DNA of 64,000 bases from Halorussus amylolyticus (GTDB taxonomy: Archaea > Halobacteriota > Halobacteria > Halobacteriales > Haladaptataceae): positions 124,001-188,000 of the forward strand of contig NZ_ML974132.1 in the NCBI RefSeq assembly GCF_004143485.2. Reading direction: 5' to 3'. Under the pieces are notes generated by a model that saw only the letters and a program-made list of their open reading frames with translations, was not told the DNA's origin and ran no database searches. Shown here piece after piece: positions 27,788 to 36,173 of the stretch (position 1 is the first letter of the stretch; every line of letters starts with the position of its first letter). A program made the position numbers and the translations under genes.

Positions 27788-28492
27788 TTACCGCCCGAAC
27801 CGCCGCTGGCGATTCTTGTAGTCCAACAGCGCCCGGAGGTAGTCGCGTTTGCGGAAGTCCCGCCAGTTCACGTCGGTGAAGTAGAGTTCGGAGTACACCG
27901 ACTGCCAAATCATGAAATCCGAGAGTCGCTCCGCGCCGGTCTTGATGACCAAGTCCGGGTTCTCGGGAAAGACGAGGTGCTTCTCGACGTCGGTCTCGTC
28001 CACCTGGTCGGGCGAGAGGTCGCCCGCCCGTACGTCCTCTGCGATTTTCTGGACCGCGCCCGCGAACTCGTGCTTGCCGCCGAGACCGATGGACACCTGA
28101 ATCGGTGCGTCGGCACGCTGTCGGTCGTCGGGTGCGCGGACCGCGAGCGCGCGCGGGGCGCTCACGCGTTCGAGTTCGCGTTCGAGCGTCGGGACCGCGC
28201 CCTCGTCGAGGACGCTGACGTACACCGTCACGCGCTCGGCGTCGTACTCGAACGCCCACTCGAAGAACGCTTCGAGCGTTCGGTACGCGCCCTGTTCGAG
28301 CAGGTCGCGCTCGGTGATGACGACCGCGACGTGGTCGGGCAGGGTGGCGGCGTGGCGGCGCAGGCGGGCGGCAAGATACCGGTCGTACAGTCCCACGGCC
28401 GACAGTTCGCGGGCGACCGCCCTAAACGTCACGGAGTCGAACCTCGAATCCAGCCGCCCCGCGACCGCGAGTGACCCGACGCGTCGGGTCAC
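27788..28492 (-). CDS. Cis-prenyltransferase, paralogue 2 (divergent)
   Basis: 234 residues from GTG 28492, which overlaps the ITPase stop by four bases. It keeps the C-terminal block (PDLVIKTGAERLSDFMIWQ; compare RTGGDERTSNFLPW) and AVVITERDLLE, but the N-terminal Asp-Gly-Asn-Arg catalytic loop of the family is not seen (DHVAVVITERD stands in its place), so it may be a regulatory or altered-specificity subunit, like Nus1/NgBR in eukaryotic complexes. It pairs in the genome with the complete copy at 26173. Confidence 0.8.
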   Translation of the reverse strand: MTRRVGSLAVAGRLDSRFDSVTFRAVARELSAVGLYDRYLAARLRRHAATLPDHVAVVITERDLLEQGAYRTLEAFFEWAFEYDAERVTVYVSVLDEGAVPTLERELERVSAPRALAVRAPDDRQRADAPIQVSIGLGGKHEFAGAVQKIAEDVRAGDLSPDQVDETDVEKHLVFPENPDLVIKTGAERLSDFMIWQSVYSELYFTDVNWRDFRKRDYLRALLDYKNRQRRFGR

Positions 28493-28501
28493 TCGCGGTC
28501 G
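28462..28501. repeat. Perfect 40-base palindrome across the ITPase stop / uppS2 start
   Basis: All 20 pairs from 28481/28482 outward to 28462/28501 match, with no loop. It covers the last codons of the ITPase gene and the first codons of the second prenyltransferase, including the overlapping GTGA. Confidence 0.85.
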
Positions 28502-29082
28502 GCCAGCCAGTCGGCGAACTTCGCCAGGGCTCGCCCGCGATGGGAGATGGCGTTCTTGCGTTCGGTGGTCATCTCCGCGAACGTCTCGCCCTCGTGTTCG
28601 AAGATGGGGTCGTAGCCGAACCCGCCGTCGCCCCGCGGTGCGACCATTCGACCGGGGACCGCGCCCGCGAACGTCTCGGCGACTTCGCCGTCGTAGTACG
28701 CGACGACGCACCGGAAGCGCGCCCGGCGATTCGCGTCTCGCGGTTCGTCACCGCTCGACTGCTCCGAGGCGTTCGCCTCGCTACCCTCCATCTCTGCGAG
28801 TTTCCAGACGCGCTCGACGCCCACCGTGTCCTCGACGTACGAGGAGTACGGGCCGGGAAAGCCGCCGAGGGCGTCGATGAACAACCCCGCGTCGTCCACG
28901 AGAACGGGGTCCTCGCCGCCGGTCTCGGCGAAGGCCTCCTTCGCCCCGGCGACCGCGATGTCCGCGAGGTCGTCGCTCTGAATCTCGGTGTAGTCGTAGT
29001 TCACCCGTTCGACCTCCTCGGTGAGGTACTCGCGGGCCTCTCGGACTTTCCCCTCGTTGCTCGTCACGAAGCGTATCGTCAC
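28489..29082 (-). CDS. rdgB: Non-canonical purine NTP pyrophosphatase (ITPase, RdgB/HAM1)
   Basis: 197 residues from GTG 29082: MTIRFVTSNEGKVREA is the exact family start. VDDAGLFIDALGGFPGPYS and GDGGFGYDPIFEHEG are the active-site blocks. It hydrolyses ITP/XTP to keep damaged purines from nucleic acids. A Ser/Glu-rich insert (residues ~105-120) is unusual. Co-translated with the downstream prenyltransferase through a GTGA overlap. Confidence 0.93.
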   Translation of the reverse strand: MTIRFVTSNEGKVREAREYLTEEVERVNYDYTEIQSDDLADIAVAGAKEAFAETGGEDPVLVDDAGLFIDALGGFPGPYSSYVEDTVGVERVWKLAEMEGSEANASEQSSGDEPRDANRRARFRCVVAYYDGEVAETFAGAVPGRMVAPRGDGGFGYDPIFEHEGETFAEMTTERKNAISHRGRALAKFADWLADRE

Positions 29083-29191
29083 CTGTGGGTCACCTGTTGG
29101 TGAGTCGTGAGTCCGGGTCGGGAAATAGGCCGCGGTTTTTCGGGAGCGTGGGGTACCGGAGCGTGGGACCGCCACCCAAATAGCAGAAATA

Positions 29192-29197
29192 TTTATT
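29192..29197 (+). promoter_or_regulatory. TATA box of the HAD hydrolase gene
   Basis: TTTATT about 32 bases before ATG 29226. Confidence 0.45.
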
Positions 29198-29225
29198 CCT
29201 CCCGAACACTTAGGAGCGTGTCCCA

Positions 29226-29876
29226 ATGGTCGCCCGCGAATACGATTTCTGGCTTCTCGACTTGGACGGCACGCTCATCGACATCGACTGGTCGTACCCC
29301 CGGTCGGTGTTCGACCGGGTCGGCGACCGACTCGGCCGGGAGTTCACCGACCGCGAGGCCGAACTCCTGTGGCACGGTCTCGGCGGGAGCAGGGACGCCC
29401 AGCTTCGGGCGTGGGGCATCGACCCCACCGACTTCTGGGCCGCGTTCCACGATGTCGAGGACCCACAGAGGCGCGCGGAGAACACCTACCTCTACGACGA
29501 CGCCGCGTTCGTGGCCGACCTCGACTGCCCGGTCGGTCTCGTGACTCACTGCCAGTCGTTTCTGGCCGAACCCGTGCTGGCCGAACTCGACATCCGCGAT
29601 TGGTTCGACACCGTGGTGTGTTGTGACGCCGACCTCGGGTGGAAGCCCGACCCAGCGCCGGTCGAGCACGCGATGGCGAACCTCGATGTCGCGGGCAACG
29701 GCCACGAGGGCATCTTCGCGGGCGACGGCGCGAACGACGTGGGCGCGGCGTGGAACGCCGGACTCGACGCGATTCACGTCGAGCGCCACGGCCACGACCG
29801 CCGCCAGCAGTGCGTCCTCGGCGACTACCGAGTCGAGACGTTCGACGAACTGCTGGCGGCGACCGACGCCGACTGA
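29226..29876 (+). CDS. HAD-superfamily hydrolase (phosphatase)
   Basis: 216 residues. Motif I is LLDLDGTLID (nucleophile and acid Asp), motif II GLVTHCQS, motif III Lys in LGWKPDPAP, motif IV FAGDGANDVGAA. Closest in layout to phosphoglycolate phosphatase-like enzymes, but substrate cannot be read from sequence. A transcript from its own TATA box is likely. Confidence 0.87.
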   Translation: MVAREYDFWLLDLDGTLIDIDWSYPRSVFDRVGDRLGREFTDREAELLWHGLGGSRDAQLRAWGIDPTDFWAAFHDVEDPQRRAENTYLYDDAAFVADLDCPVGLVTHCQSFLAEPVLAELDIRDWFDTVVCCDADLGWKPDPAPVEHAMANLDVAGNGHEGIFAGDGANDVGAAWNAGLDAIHVERHGHDRRQQCVLGDYRVETFDELLAATDAD

Positions 29877-29984
29877 GACCGGTCGCGGGACGTCTAGTGC
29901 GCCACCGGGATTGAGCGGTCTGACGACTCCCGACCGCCGAGAATCGCCATCAGGGTTAATTTGATTGCCGCGGTACTGTTTTAC

Positions 29985-30269
29985 ATGGGGGAACTCGAAA
30001 CCGAAGCCGAGAAATCGCGGGGCGAAATCGCAACGTATCTTCGAGGAATGGCCGACCAACTCGACGCTGGCGGGGAGGTGACCCTCGAACTCGGCGAGGA
30101 GGCGGTGGCACTCGACCCGACCGAGCCGATAACGTTCAAACTGGAGGGCGAGTCGGACTGGTCGGAGGGCGAGTCGGAAGCCAAACAGAGCATCGAATTC
30201 GAACTGGTGTGGTGGCGCGAGGTCGAAGGGGCCGAGGACGGAACGCTGAACGTCTCCGACGCGCGATAG
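29985..30269 (+). CDS. Amphi-Trp domain protein
   Basis: 94 residues from ATG 29985; ends in the hallmark amphipathic strand SIEFELVWWR. Haloarchaeal and some bacterial genomes carry many such short proteins; function unknown. Confidence 0.75.
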   Translation: MGELETEAEKSRGEIATYLRGMADQLDAGGEVTLELGEEAVALDPTEPITFKLEGESDWSEGESEAKQSIEFELVWWREVEGAEDGTLNVSDAR

Positions 30270-30345
30270 GCGGGGCGTCGGAAGCGCGACGACCGCCACC
30301 ACTCCCGGTTTTTCGAGACTACCGAGAGTTCTGAGATAACCGTGA

Positions 30346-32232
30346 TTACCGGCTGAACCCCGAAAACTCCGAGAGAACCGGCTCCAATTTCTCGTCGAGC
30401 GCGGCTTCGAGGTCCCGAACCCCAGCCTTCTCCACGCGTTCGGGGTTCGCCAGCACGCGGACGCGCTCGGTGCCGAGCGAGACGAATCCCAAACCGAGCT
30501 TTTCGGCGGTCGCGCGCAGGCCGAGTCCGGCGTCGGCCTGCCCGGCGAGCACTTTTCTGGCCGGACTCTCGTGGGCTTTTGCCGCCAACTCGAAGCCAGC
30601 GATGGCGTCGGTGAGTTCGTGGCGAGTCGTCCCGCGCTCGTCGGCGAGGTCGGCGACGGCGTTCGCGAGGCTGGTCCGGAGGCCCGAGTCGCTCCCGCGA
30701 TTGACGAACCGCAGGTCGCGCTCCACGAGGTCAGTGAGGCCTCCGACTTCCGCGGGGTTTCCGGCGGGCACGACCAGCCCCCACTCGCGCTCGTAGGAGC
30801 CGAGTTCGAGCGCGTCGATGTCGGGATTCGCGTCACCGGTCGCAACCGCGAAATCCGGAACCCCGTTTCGAAGCCTGCGCAGGCCCTCGCGCGACCCGAC
30901 CGAGAGGTATCGCGGCCGGTCGAGCGAGTCGAGAAGTTGGGCGAGCGCGGGGTCGTCCTCGCCGACGCCGAGGACCGAGGGCGGGCGCACGTCGGGCGAG
31001 AACAGTTCGACTTCGACCGTCTCGCCCGCCGCGACGTAGGCGGTGTCGGCGTGGACCTCGACCACGCCGTCGGCCTCTACGAGGCTGGTGGTCGCGCCGC
31101 TCCCCTTGTCCACGGTGTAGGCCAGTCGCTCGCCGTCCGCGTCTTCGAGAAGCCCCACCGGAAGCATCCGAGTCCGGCCTTCGCTGTAGCGCTCCTCGGC
31201 GGCCATCCGGGCCTCGACGGTCGCCGTTTCGGGGTCGGGGAGACCCGCCGCGTTCCGAATCGCGGGCGCGACGAACGTCCGGAAGATGGTGAGCGCCGAG
31301 ACGGGGTAGCCCGGCAGGCCGACGTACGCCGACCCGCCCAGCGTGCCGACGAGCATCGGCTTGCCGGGCTTGACCGACACGCCGTGGAGCAGGAGTTCGC
31401 CGCGCTCCTCGATGACCTGATAAATCACGTCCACCGCGCTCGCGCTGGTCGAACCCGACGAGAGCACGAGGTCACAGTCGTCGGCCGCCTCGCGCAGAAT
31501 CCGCTCCATCTCGCCATAGTCGTCGCCCGCGTGGGGGTAGAGTTCCGGGTCGCCGCCCGCCTCCTCCACCCCGGCGGCGATGGCGTAGCTGTTCACGTCG
31601 TAAATCTGGCCCGCGCCGCTGTCGAGGTCGTCGCCCGGCCGGACGAGTTCGTCGCCGGTCGAGACGATGCCGACCACCGGCTTCCCGCGAACGGGAACCG
31701 ATTCGACGCCGAGCGCAGAGAGGAGTCCGATTTCGCGCGGCGTGAGCCGTGTTCCGGGACCCAGCGTGCGCTCGCCCGCGGCCACGTCAGCGCCCGCGAG
31801 CATCACGTGGTCGCCCGGCGCGACCGCGGTTCGGACGAGGACGGAATCACCCTTCTCCTCAGTTCGCTCGACCATCACCACGGCGTCCGCGCCCGCGGGC
31901 ATCACCGCGCCGGTCGAGATTTCGGCGGCCTCGCTCTCGCCGACTTCCACGCTCGGTTCCTCGCCCGCGTGGACCGTCCCCACCAAGTCGAGGCTCGCGG
32001 GGTCGGCCTCGTCCGCGCCGAAGGTGTCCCGGCCTCGGACGGCATAGCCGTCCATGCTCGCGCGGTCGAACCCCGGCACGTCGAGGGCGGCGTCGATTCG
32101 CTCGGCGAGGGTGCGGCCTCGGGCGTCGGCGAGCGGGACCTCTTCGGGTTCGGGCGTGAGGTTCAGGGAGGCTATCGCTTCGCGGGCCTCCTCGGGGCTG
32201 GACAGGTCTCGGAACTCCTTTCTATCGCTCAT
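30346..32232 (-). CDS. MoeA-like molybdopterin molybdotransferase fused to a periplasmic-binding-protein-like domain
   Basis: 628 residues. The first ~400 are MoeA: DRASMDGYAVRGRDTFG, VGIVSTGDELV, SSGSTSASAVDV, LLHGVSVKPGKP and GLPGYPVSAL. The last ~210 residues form a binding-protein-like domain (from YLSVGSREGLRRL), a fusion known in archaeal MoeA paralogues and thought to sense a ligand such as molybdate or tungstate. It inserts the metal into adenylated molybdopterin. Formate dehydrogenase at 3.8 kb is an obvious client. The canonical GGSS element is SGST, a small deviation. Confidence 0.88.
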   Translation of the reverse strand: MSDRKEFRDLSSPEEAREAIASLNLTPEPEEVPLADARGRTLAERIDAALDVPGFDRASMDGYAVRGRDTFGADEADPASLDLVGTVHAGEEPSVEVGESEAAEISTGAVMPAGADAVVMVERTEEKGDSVLVRTAVAPGDHVMLAGADVAAGERTLGPGTRLTPREIGLLSALGVESVPVRGKPVVGIVSTGDELVRPGDDLDSGAGQIYDVNSYAIAAGVEEAGGDPELYPHAGDDYGEMERILREAADDCDLVLSSGSTSASAVDVIYQVIEERGELLLHGVSVKPGKPMLVGTLGGSAYVGLPGYPVSALTIFRTFVAPAIRNAAGLPDPETATVEARMAAEERYSEGRTRMLPVGLLEDADGERLAYTVDKGSGATTSLVEADGVVEVHADTAYVAAGETVEVELFSPDVRPPSVLGVGEDDPALAQLLDSLDRPRYLSVGSREGLRRLRNGVPDFAVATGDANPDIDALELGSYEREWGLVVPAGNPAEVGGLTDLVERDLRFVNRGSDSGLRTSLANAVADLADERGTTRHELTDAIAGFELAAKAHESPARKVLAGQADAGLGLRATAEKLGLGFVSLGTERVRVLANPERVEKAGVRDLEAALDEKLEPVLSEFSGFSR

Positions 32233-32320
32233 TGGGTATCAACTCTTGGTTCGGGTTTGTGAGTCGTTGCAGACGCATTTTCAGACGAGAACGGGTGGAA
32301 AGAGAGCGCCCAGAAAGCCC

Positions 32321-32424
32321 CCGGACGCTCGCGGTCGTTGCGCGACATCTCCGCGCCTCTCCGCAATACCCGGCGCGGAGAGGGGCCGCGCAAGCGACCA
32401 CGGGCTTCGCCCGCGAGCGTCCGG
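32321..32424. repeat. Structured inverted-repeat element between the two moeA genes (first of three)
   Basis: A 14-bp perfect outer stem (32321-32334 with 32411-32424) encloses a further imperfect stem and an inner hairpin (CCTCTCCGC with GCGGAGAGG). A small GGGC-TTC-GCCC hairpin overlaps its right arm. No coding frame of interest. Confidence 0.6.
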
Positions 32425-32425
32425 C

Positions 32426-32630
32426 CCCTTTCAGTCCACCCAGACGAAACTGCTGCCGCAGGCCACGAACCTCCCCAACCGATTCGCTCGCTTCGCTCGC
32501 TCATCCCTCGCGCGACGTTGGCTCGACCCCAAACCGCGGGGTCGAGCCAGCGCGCGCCGGGTGTCGGTGGCCGACCAGCCGGCGCGCTTCGCTCGATCTC
32601 GCTTGCACCAGCCCTGGCGGACTGAAAGGG
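32426..32630. repeat. Dispersed inverted-repeat family, copy A
   Basis: Outer arms CCCTTTCAGTCC (32426-32437) and GGACTGAAAGGG (32619-32630). Inside: the family block CCTCCCCAACCGATTCGCTC, TCATCCCTCGCGCG, and a hairpin 32520-32548 with 11-bp arms around the loop AAACCGC, followed by a GCGCGCCGG/CCGGCGCGC stem. The same block with the same loop but a different stem is at 61764-61792 (copy D). Confidence 0.75.
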
Positions 32631-32632
32631 CG

Positions 32633-32729
32633 AGCGCGCTCGACCGTCCCCCGACGACGCAAGCACCGCAGGGAGTGAGCGAAGCGAACGACCGAGGAGC
32701 GCAGCGAGTCGCGGGTCGTCGAGCGTGCG
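32633..32729. repeat. Imperfect inverted repeat, third element between the moeA genes
   Basis: AGCGCGCTCGAC (from 32633) pairs with most of GTCGAGCGTGCG (32718-32729). Inner bases also pair in part. Lower confidence than its two neighbours. Confidence 0.4.
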
Positions 32730-32791
32730 AGGGCTTTCGAGGTCGTCACTACGATTATGCCGTCGGTCGCTCCGTTCGACTTTGCTCGTCG

Positions 32792-34015
32792 TCACGCCGA
32801 CCACTCCCAGTTTTGTACCGAAACCATCTCACCCTCCGGAATCCCCTCCTTGCCTTCCGGCACTTCGACCCACCCATCAGCAAGTGCCACGCTCGACAGC
32901 ACGCCGGACCCGGAGGCCCTGGTCGGGGTCGCAGTTCGCTCGCCGTCTTCCTCGTCCACCTGCACCCGCGCGAACGTCCGGGTTCCGGGTTCGCTCCGAA
33001 TCTTCCGGTCGAGTCGCGCGTCGGTCGTCGGAAACGAGTCGTCGGCAAGCCCACCGACTCGCTTCAGGACGGGCCGGAGAAACTGGACCGCGTTGATGAT
33101 ACACGCCACCGGATACCCCGGGAGCATGACGACCGGCGTCCCCGCGACGACGCCAGCGGCGACCGGGTGGCCCGGCTTCAGCGCGACCCCGTGGAACAGA
33201 ATCTCGCCGAGGTCAGCGACGACTTCGGGGAGCAGGTCGCGCTCGCCCACCGACGACCCGCCCGTGGTCACGACGACGTCGGCCGAGAGGTCGCGTTCGA
33301 TTGCCGCCGCGAGCGCGTCTACGTCGTCGGTCACCACGTCGCGGTAGGTCGGCTCGCCGCCCCACCGCTCGACGTAGCGCGAGACGGTCAGGCCGTTCGT
33401 CTCGACCACCTCGCCGGGTTCGGGGTCGGATTGGACCAGTTCCTCTCCCGTCGGAATCACCGCGACTGAGGGCCGGTCGCGGACCGTCACGGTCTCGACG
33501 CCGACCGACGTGAGCAGGCCGAGGTCCGAGGGCCGGAGGCGGTGGCCGGGGTCGTAGAGGTGCTGGCCCGCGCTCACGTCCTCGCCTACGGGCGCGACGT
33601 TCTCGCCCTCGGCGACCGCGTCGAAGATTTCGACCTCGTCGCCGAACTCGTCGGTCTGCTCTATCATCACGACCGAGTCCGCGCCGTCGGGCAGTTCGCT
33701 CCCGGTGTGGACCCGGACCGCGGACTGGGGGTTCATCTCCTCGCCTTGGTGAAGCACCTCCGGAGACCGGTCGCTCGCGCCGAAGGTGTCGCGCGCTCGG
33801 ACCGCGTAGCCGTCCATCGCGACTCGGCGGTAGTGGGGGACGTTTCGCTCGGCGACGACTTCCTCGGCGAGCGCCCGGCCGTCGGCGTCGGCCACCGGAA
33901 TCGCCTCGGTTCGGTCGTGGGGTTCGACCGCGCCGAGCAGGCGCTCGCGGGCCTCGGCGAGTCGCGTCTTGTCCTTGAATCCGGACCGCTTGCGGTCCGG
34001 TCGGTGGTCGCTCAT
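32792..34015 (-). CDS. moeA: Molybdopterin molybdotransferase MoeA
   Basis: 407 residues from ATG 34015, a standard-length MoeA without extra C-terminal domain. Motifs: RVAMDGYAVRARDTFG, AVIPTGEELV, TTGGSSVGERD, LFHGVALKPGHP and LPGYPVA. It works with the fused paralogue 560 bases downstream, perhaps dividing molybdenum and tungsten or two cofactor forms; this division is inference. A 9-bp perfect hairpin (33981-34000) lies in codons 6-12. Confidence 0.92.
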   Translation of the reverse strand: MSDHRPDRKRSGFKDKTRLAEARERLLGAVEPHDRTEAIPVADADGRALAEEVVAERNVPHYRRVAMDGYAVRARDTFGASDRSPEVLHQGEEMNPQSAVRVHTGSELPDGADSVVMIEQTDEFGDEVEIFDAVAEGENVAPVGEDVSAGQHLYDPGHRLRPSDLGLLTSVGVETVTVRDRPSVAVIPTGEELVQSDPEPGEVVETNGLTVSRYVERWGGEPTYRDVVTDDVDALAAAIERDLSADVVVTTGGSSVGERDLLPEVVADLGEILFHGVALKPGHPVAAGVVAGTPVVMLPGYPVACIINAVQFLRPVLKRVGGLADDSFPTTDARLDRKIRSEPGTRTFARVQVDEEDGERTATPTRASGSGVLSSVALADGWVEVPEGKEGIPEGEMVSVQNWEWSA

Positions 34016-34083
34016 GCGTGGAAATCGGGCGGCCGCGGCCAAAAGCGTGTGGGAACGCGCCCCATTACCCGGCGGCGAGAGTC

Positions 34084-34110
34084 CGATTGCAGCGCGTCGC
34101 GCTGCAATCG
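34084..34110 (-). terminator. Hairpin with 13-bp perfect arms behind the gene ending at 34125
   Basis: 34084-34096 and 34098-34110 are exact reverse complements with a one-base centre. It begins 15 bases beyond the minus-strand stop at 34125 and before the moeA start. Terminator role inferred from position. Confidence 0.5.
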
Positions 34111-34124
34111 AAATCGCCCGAAAC

Positions 34125-34538
34125 TCAGGGCCAGTCGTCGCGCACGTCCTCGTCTTCGTCGGTCGCTTCGCCGTCGTCCTCGCCCGCGAGCGGCCACTCG
34201 GCCGCCTCCGCGGCCTCGCGAACGTCGAGATACTCCCACTCGTGGTCCTCGGCGAGGTCGCGGTCGTCGTCGGTCGTGCCCACGAAGACGTGGCGGTCGG
34301 TGTCGAACTGTTCGCGCACGCTGTCGAGGCTCTCGGCTTTCCCCTTCGGGCCGGAGAAGAAGTCCTGTCGGATGCGGTTCTTCCGGGTGAAGTTCGTCAC
34401 CACGTAGGTCGGCTTCTCCGAGACGACGCCCACGTACTTGCTCCACCGGCGGGCGTCCTCGAACACCGCGCCCGGCTTGGCTAGCTCCTTGAGCGCCGAA
34501 AGCTCGAAGGCGAGGGTTAGCTCGCCGCTTCCGTTCAT
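34125..34538 (-). CDS. Conserved haloarchaeal protein (probably DUF7124)
   Basis: 137 residues from ATG 34538. ELTLAFELSALKELAKPG, then SEKPTYVVTNFTRKNRIR and QDFFSGPKGKAES, a strongly conserved-looking core, and a long acidic C-terminal tail (residues ~112-137). Function unknown. The basic motif FTRKNRIR could touch nucleic acid. Confidence 0.65.
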   Translation of the reverse strand: MNGSGELTLAFELSALKELAKPGAVFEDARRWSKYVGVVSEKPTYVVTNFTRKNRIRQDFFSGPKGKAESLDSVREQFDTDRHVFVGTTDDDRDLAEDHEWEYLDVREAAEAAEWPLAGEDDGEATDEDEDVRDDWP

Positions 34539-34583
34539 ACCCTCCTCTCGGCGCGTGGCGGGCAAAACGCCTTCGGTCCCGAC

Positions 34584-34826
34584 CTACGCGAGGTCGATTT
34601 GGAGATACTCGGAGAACACGACGACCGGTTCGTCGGCGAACACCGACGCGAGTTCGGGCGAGACGACGTGCGTCCCGCGACCGTTCCGTTCGGCGAGCAA
34701 CTGCTGGGCGCGCTCGGGCAGTTCGTCGAAGTGGCGCACGGGTCTGCCCGGAGCCGCGTGGCTTGTCCGGCGAACTCGGAGCGTTCGCGCGTTTCCGTCC
34801 GCGCCGGAAGTCGTGTTCAATGACAT
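34584..34826 (-). CDS. Small conserved haloarchaeal protein, unknown
   Basis: 80 residues. ATG 34826 is preferred over the in-frame codon at 34844 because an A+T-rich ATATTTG lies about 27 bases upstream. Contains RHFDELPERAQQLLAERNG and ends in a beta strand VVVFSEYLQIDLA. No family function known. Confidence 0.55.
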   Translation of the reverse strand: MSLNTTSGADGNARTLRVRRTSHAAPGRPVRHFDELPERAQQLLAERNGRGTHVVSPELASVFADEPVVVFSEYLQIDLA

Positions 34827-34938
34827 CGTGTTACACGCTAACAAATATCTTGGCTATTATTAAATCTTCCCCCGGTAGTCGGTCGAAAGCTACGGCCGGG
34901 TGGGCGGACCGGAGGCGAGCGAGTCGGGTGGGCGAGCA

Positions 34939-34989
34939 GGTCTCGCGGTTGAACAGGCCTCACGGTCGAACGGGTCTCGCGGCCGAGCG
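34939..34989. repeat. Three tandem 17-base units
   Basis: Units at 34939-34955, 34956-34972 and 34973-34989, of the form GGTCTCGCGGTTGAACA with 3-4 changes each. They lie downstream of the minus-strand gene ending at 35006. The 34863-35005 gap holds nothing else I can name. Confidence 0.65.
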
Positions 34990-35005
34990 AGCGCGACGGC
35001 CGCCC

Positions 35006-35242
35006 TCAGAACCGATAGCCGTCGTCGTCACCGCCGAGCGAGCGGTCGGTCGTCTCCATCATCTCGTCGGCGAACTCCATCTCGCCGCGGGCGTCGGTGT
35101 CGGTCGTGGTCTGGTGCTCCCTGAGACCGAGCGAGAGTATCTCTTCGAGGGCCTCCTGCCGGTCCACGAACTCGTCTTGGGCGACCAGTTGGTCTATCTG
35201 CATGTCCATGTCGTCCGACAGGTCGATTTCGAGTTGGGGCAT
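35006..35242 (-). CDS. Ribbon-helix-helix-like small protein
   Basis: 78 residues: PQLEIDLSDDMDMQIDQLV strand-helix and FVDRQEALEEILSLGL helix resemble a CopG/ribbon-helix-helix N-terminus, followed by an acidic disordered tail. Likely DNA-binding regulator or antitoxin-like protein; no toxin gene is adjacent. Confidence 0.6.
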   Translation of the reverse strand: MPQLEIDLSDDMDMQIDQLVAQDEFVDRQEALEEILSLGLREHQTTTDTDARGEMEFADEMMETTDRSLGGDDDGYRF

Positions 35243-35365
35243 GTCCCGGCGCTACTGTCGCGACGTACTACAACGTTGGGGTCACACGGTAGTCCCACCG
35301 GGATTCCCGTTCGGTCTTCCGTCGGCGGTGACACCTATACGTTCGTGGCTCGTTTTCACGTCGGA

Positions 35366-36016
35366 ATGAGTGTCTTAGCGGAGTTCACGGTGCCAGCGAG
35401 CGAGTTCGTGCTGTCGGAGACGCTGAGGAGCGTCCCGGACGTGCGAATCGAAATCAAGCGCGTCGTCGCGGGAAGCGAGCGCGTGACGCCGTACTTCTGG
35501 GCGTCGGGCGACGATTTCGCGAAGTTCGAACGCGAACTCAGCGACGACCCGACCGTCGAGGACGTGCTCATGCTGGAGGAACACGAGAAGGACGAACGGT
35601 TCTATCGCGTGACGTGGCGAACGAACGCCGAGAGCCTTCTGTCGGGTGTTTCGGGTACGGAAGCGACGATTCTGGAGGCCCTGAGCGAGGACGGGAGTTG
35701 GCAACTCAAAATGCTGTTCCCCGACAGAGACGCGCTCTCGGAGTTTCACGACTACTGCGTCTCGAACGATTTTCCGTTCCAACTCGACCGCGTCTACCGC
35801 GCGGAGAATCCCCAAGAGCGCGGCGAGTACGAGGTCACGGAGGACCAACAGGAGGCGCTAATGGCTGGCTACGATGCGGGCTACTTCGACGTCCCGCGAA
35901 ACGTCACGCTCACCGAACTCGCCGACGAGATGGGCGTCTCGCGAAACGCGCTGTCGGCCCGTCTCCGGCGCGGACAGCGAAACGTCCTCGCCAACACGCT
36001 CGTCCACGACGAGTGA
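35366..36016 (+). CDS. Bacterio-opsin-activator-type HTH regulator
   Basis: 216 residues from ATG 35366. An N-terminal sensor-like region (MSVLAEFTVPASEFVL) of the haloarchaeal Bat family precedes the C-terminal HTH_10 domain (TEDQQEALMAGYDAGYFDVP, then LTELADEMGVSRNALSARLRR). Such proteins are transcription factors for light, oxygen and other signals. Its own 3' end is followed by a tandem triplication that copies its last codons and stop. Confidence 0.82.
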   Translation: MSVLAEFTVPASEFVLSETLRSVPDVRIEIKRVVAGSERVTPYFWASGDDFAKFERELSDDPTVEDVLMLEEHEKDERFYRVTWRTNAESLLSGVSGTEATILEALSEDGSWQLKMLFPDRDALSEFHDYCVSNDFPFQLDRVYRAENPQERGEYEVTEDQQEALMAGYDAGYFDVPRNVTLTELADEMGVSRNALSARLRRGQRNVLANTLVHDE

Positions 36017-36073
36017 CGCTCGCCCGTCCGCGACGAGTGACGCTCGCCCGTCCACGACGAACGACGCTCGCCC
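36002..36073. repeat. Three tandem 24-base units spanning the stop codon of the Bat-type regulator
   Basis: Units 36002-36025, 36026-36049 and 36050-36073 (GTCCACGACGAGTGACGCTC plus CCC). The first contains the real stop TGA; the second repeats it. Confidence 0.8.
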
Positions 36074-36105
36074 CTCGGAACCGACGCGCCCGCCGATTTA
36101 AAACC

Positions 36106-36121
36106 GTGGTAGCACTACCAC
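36106..36121 (+). promoter_or_regulatory. Palindrome next to a TATA-like element before the HalOD1 gene
   Basis: GTGGTAG-CA-CTACCAC is a 7-bp perfect inverted repeat placed just after TTTAAAA (36097-36103) and about 55 bases before ATG 36174. This position suits a repressor operator. Confidence 0.45.
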
Positions 36122-36173
36122 ACCGGTCTCATTACCGTCAGCCCCCAACTCCCGTTGGTGTACTGGTAGTAGC

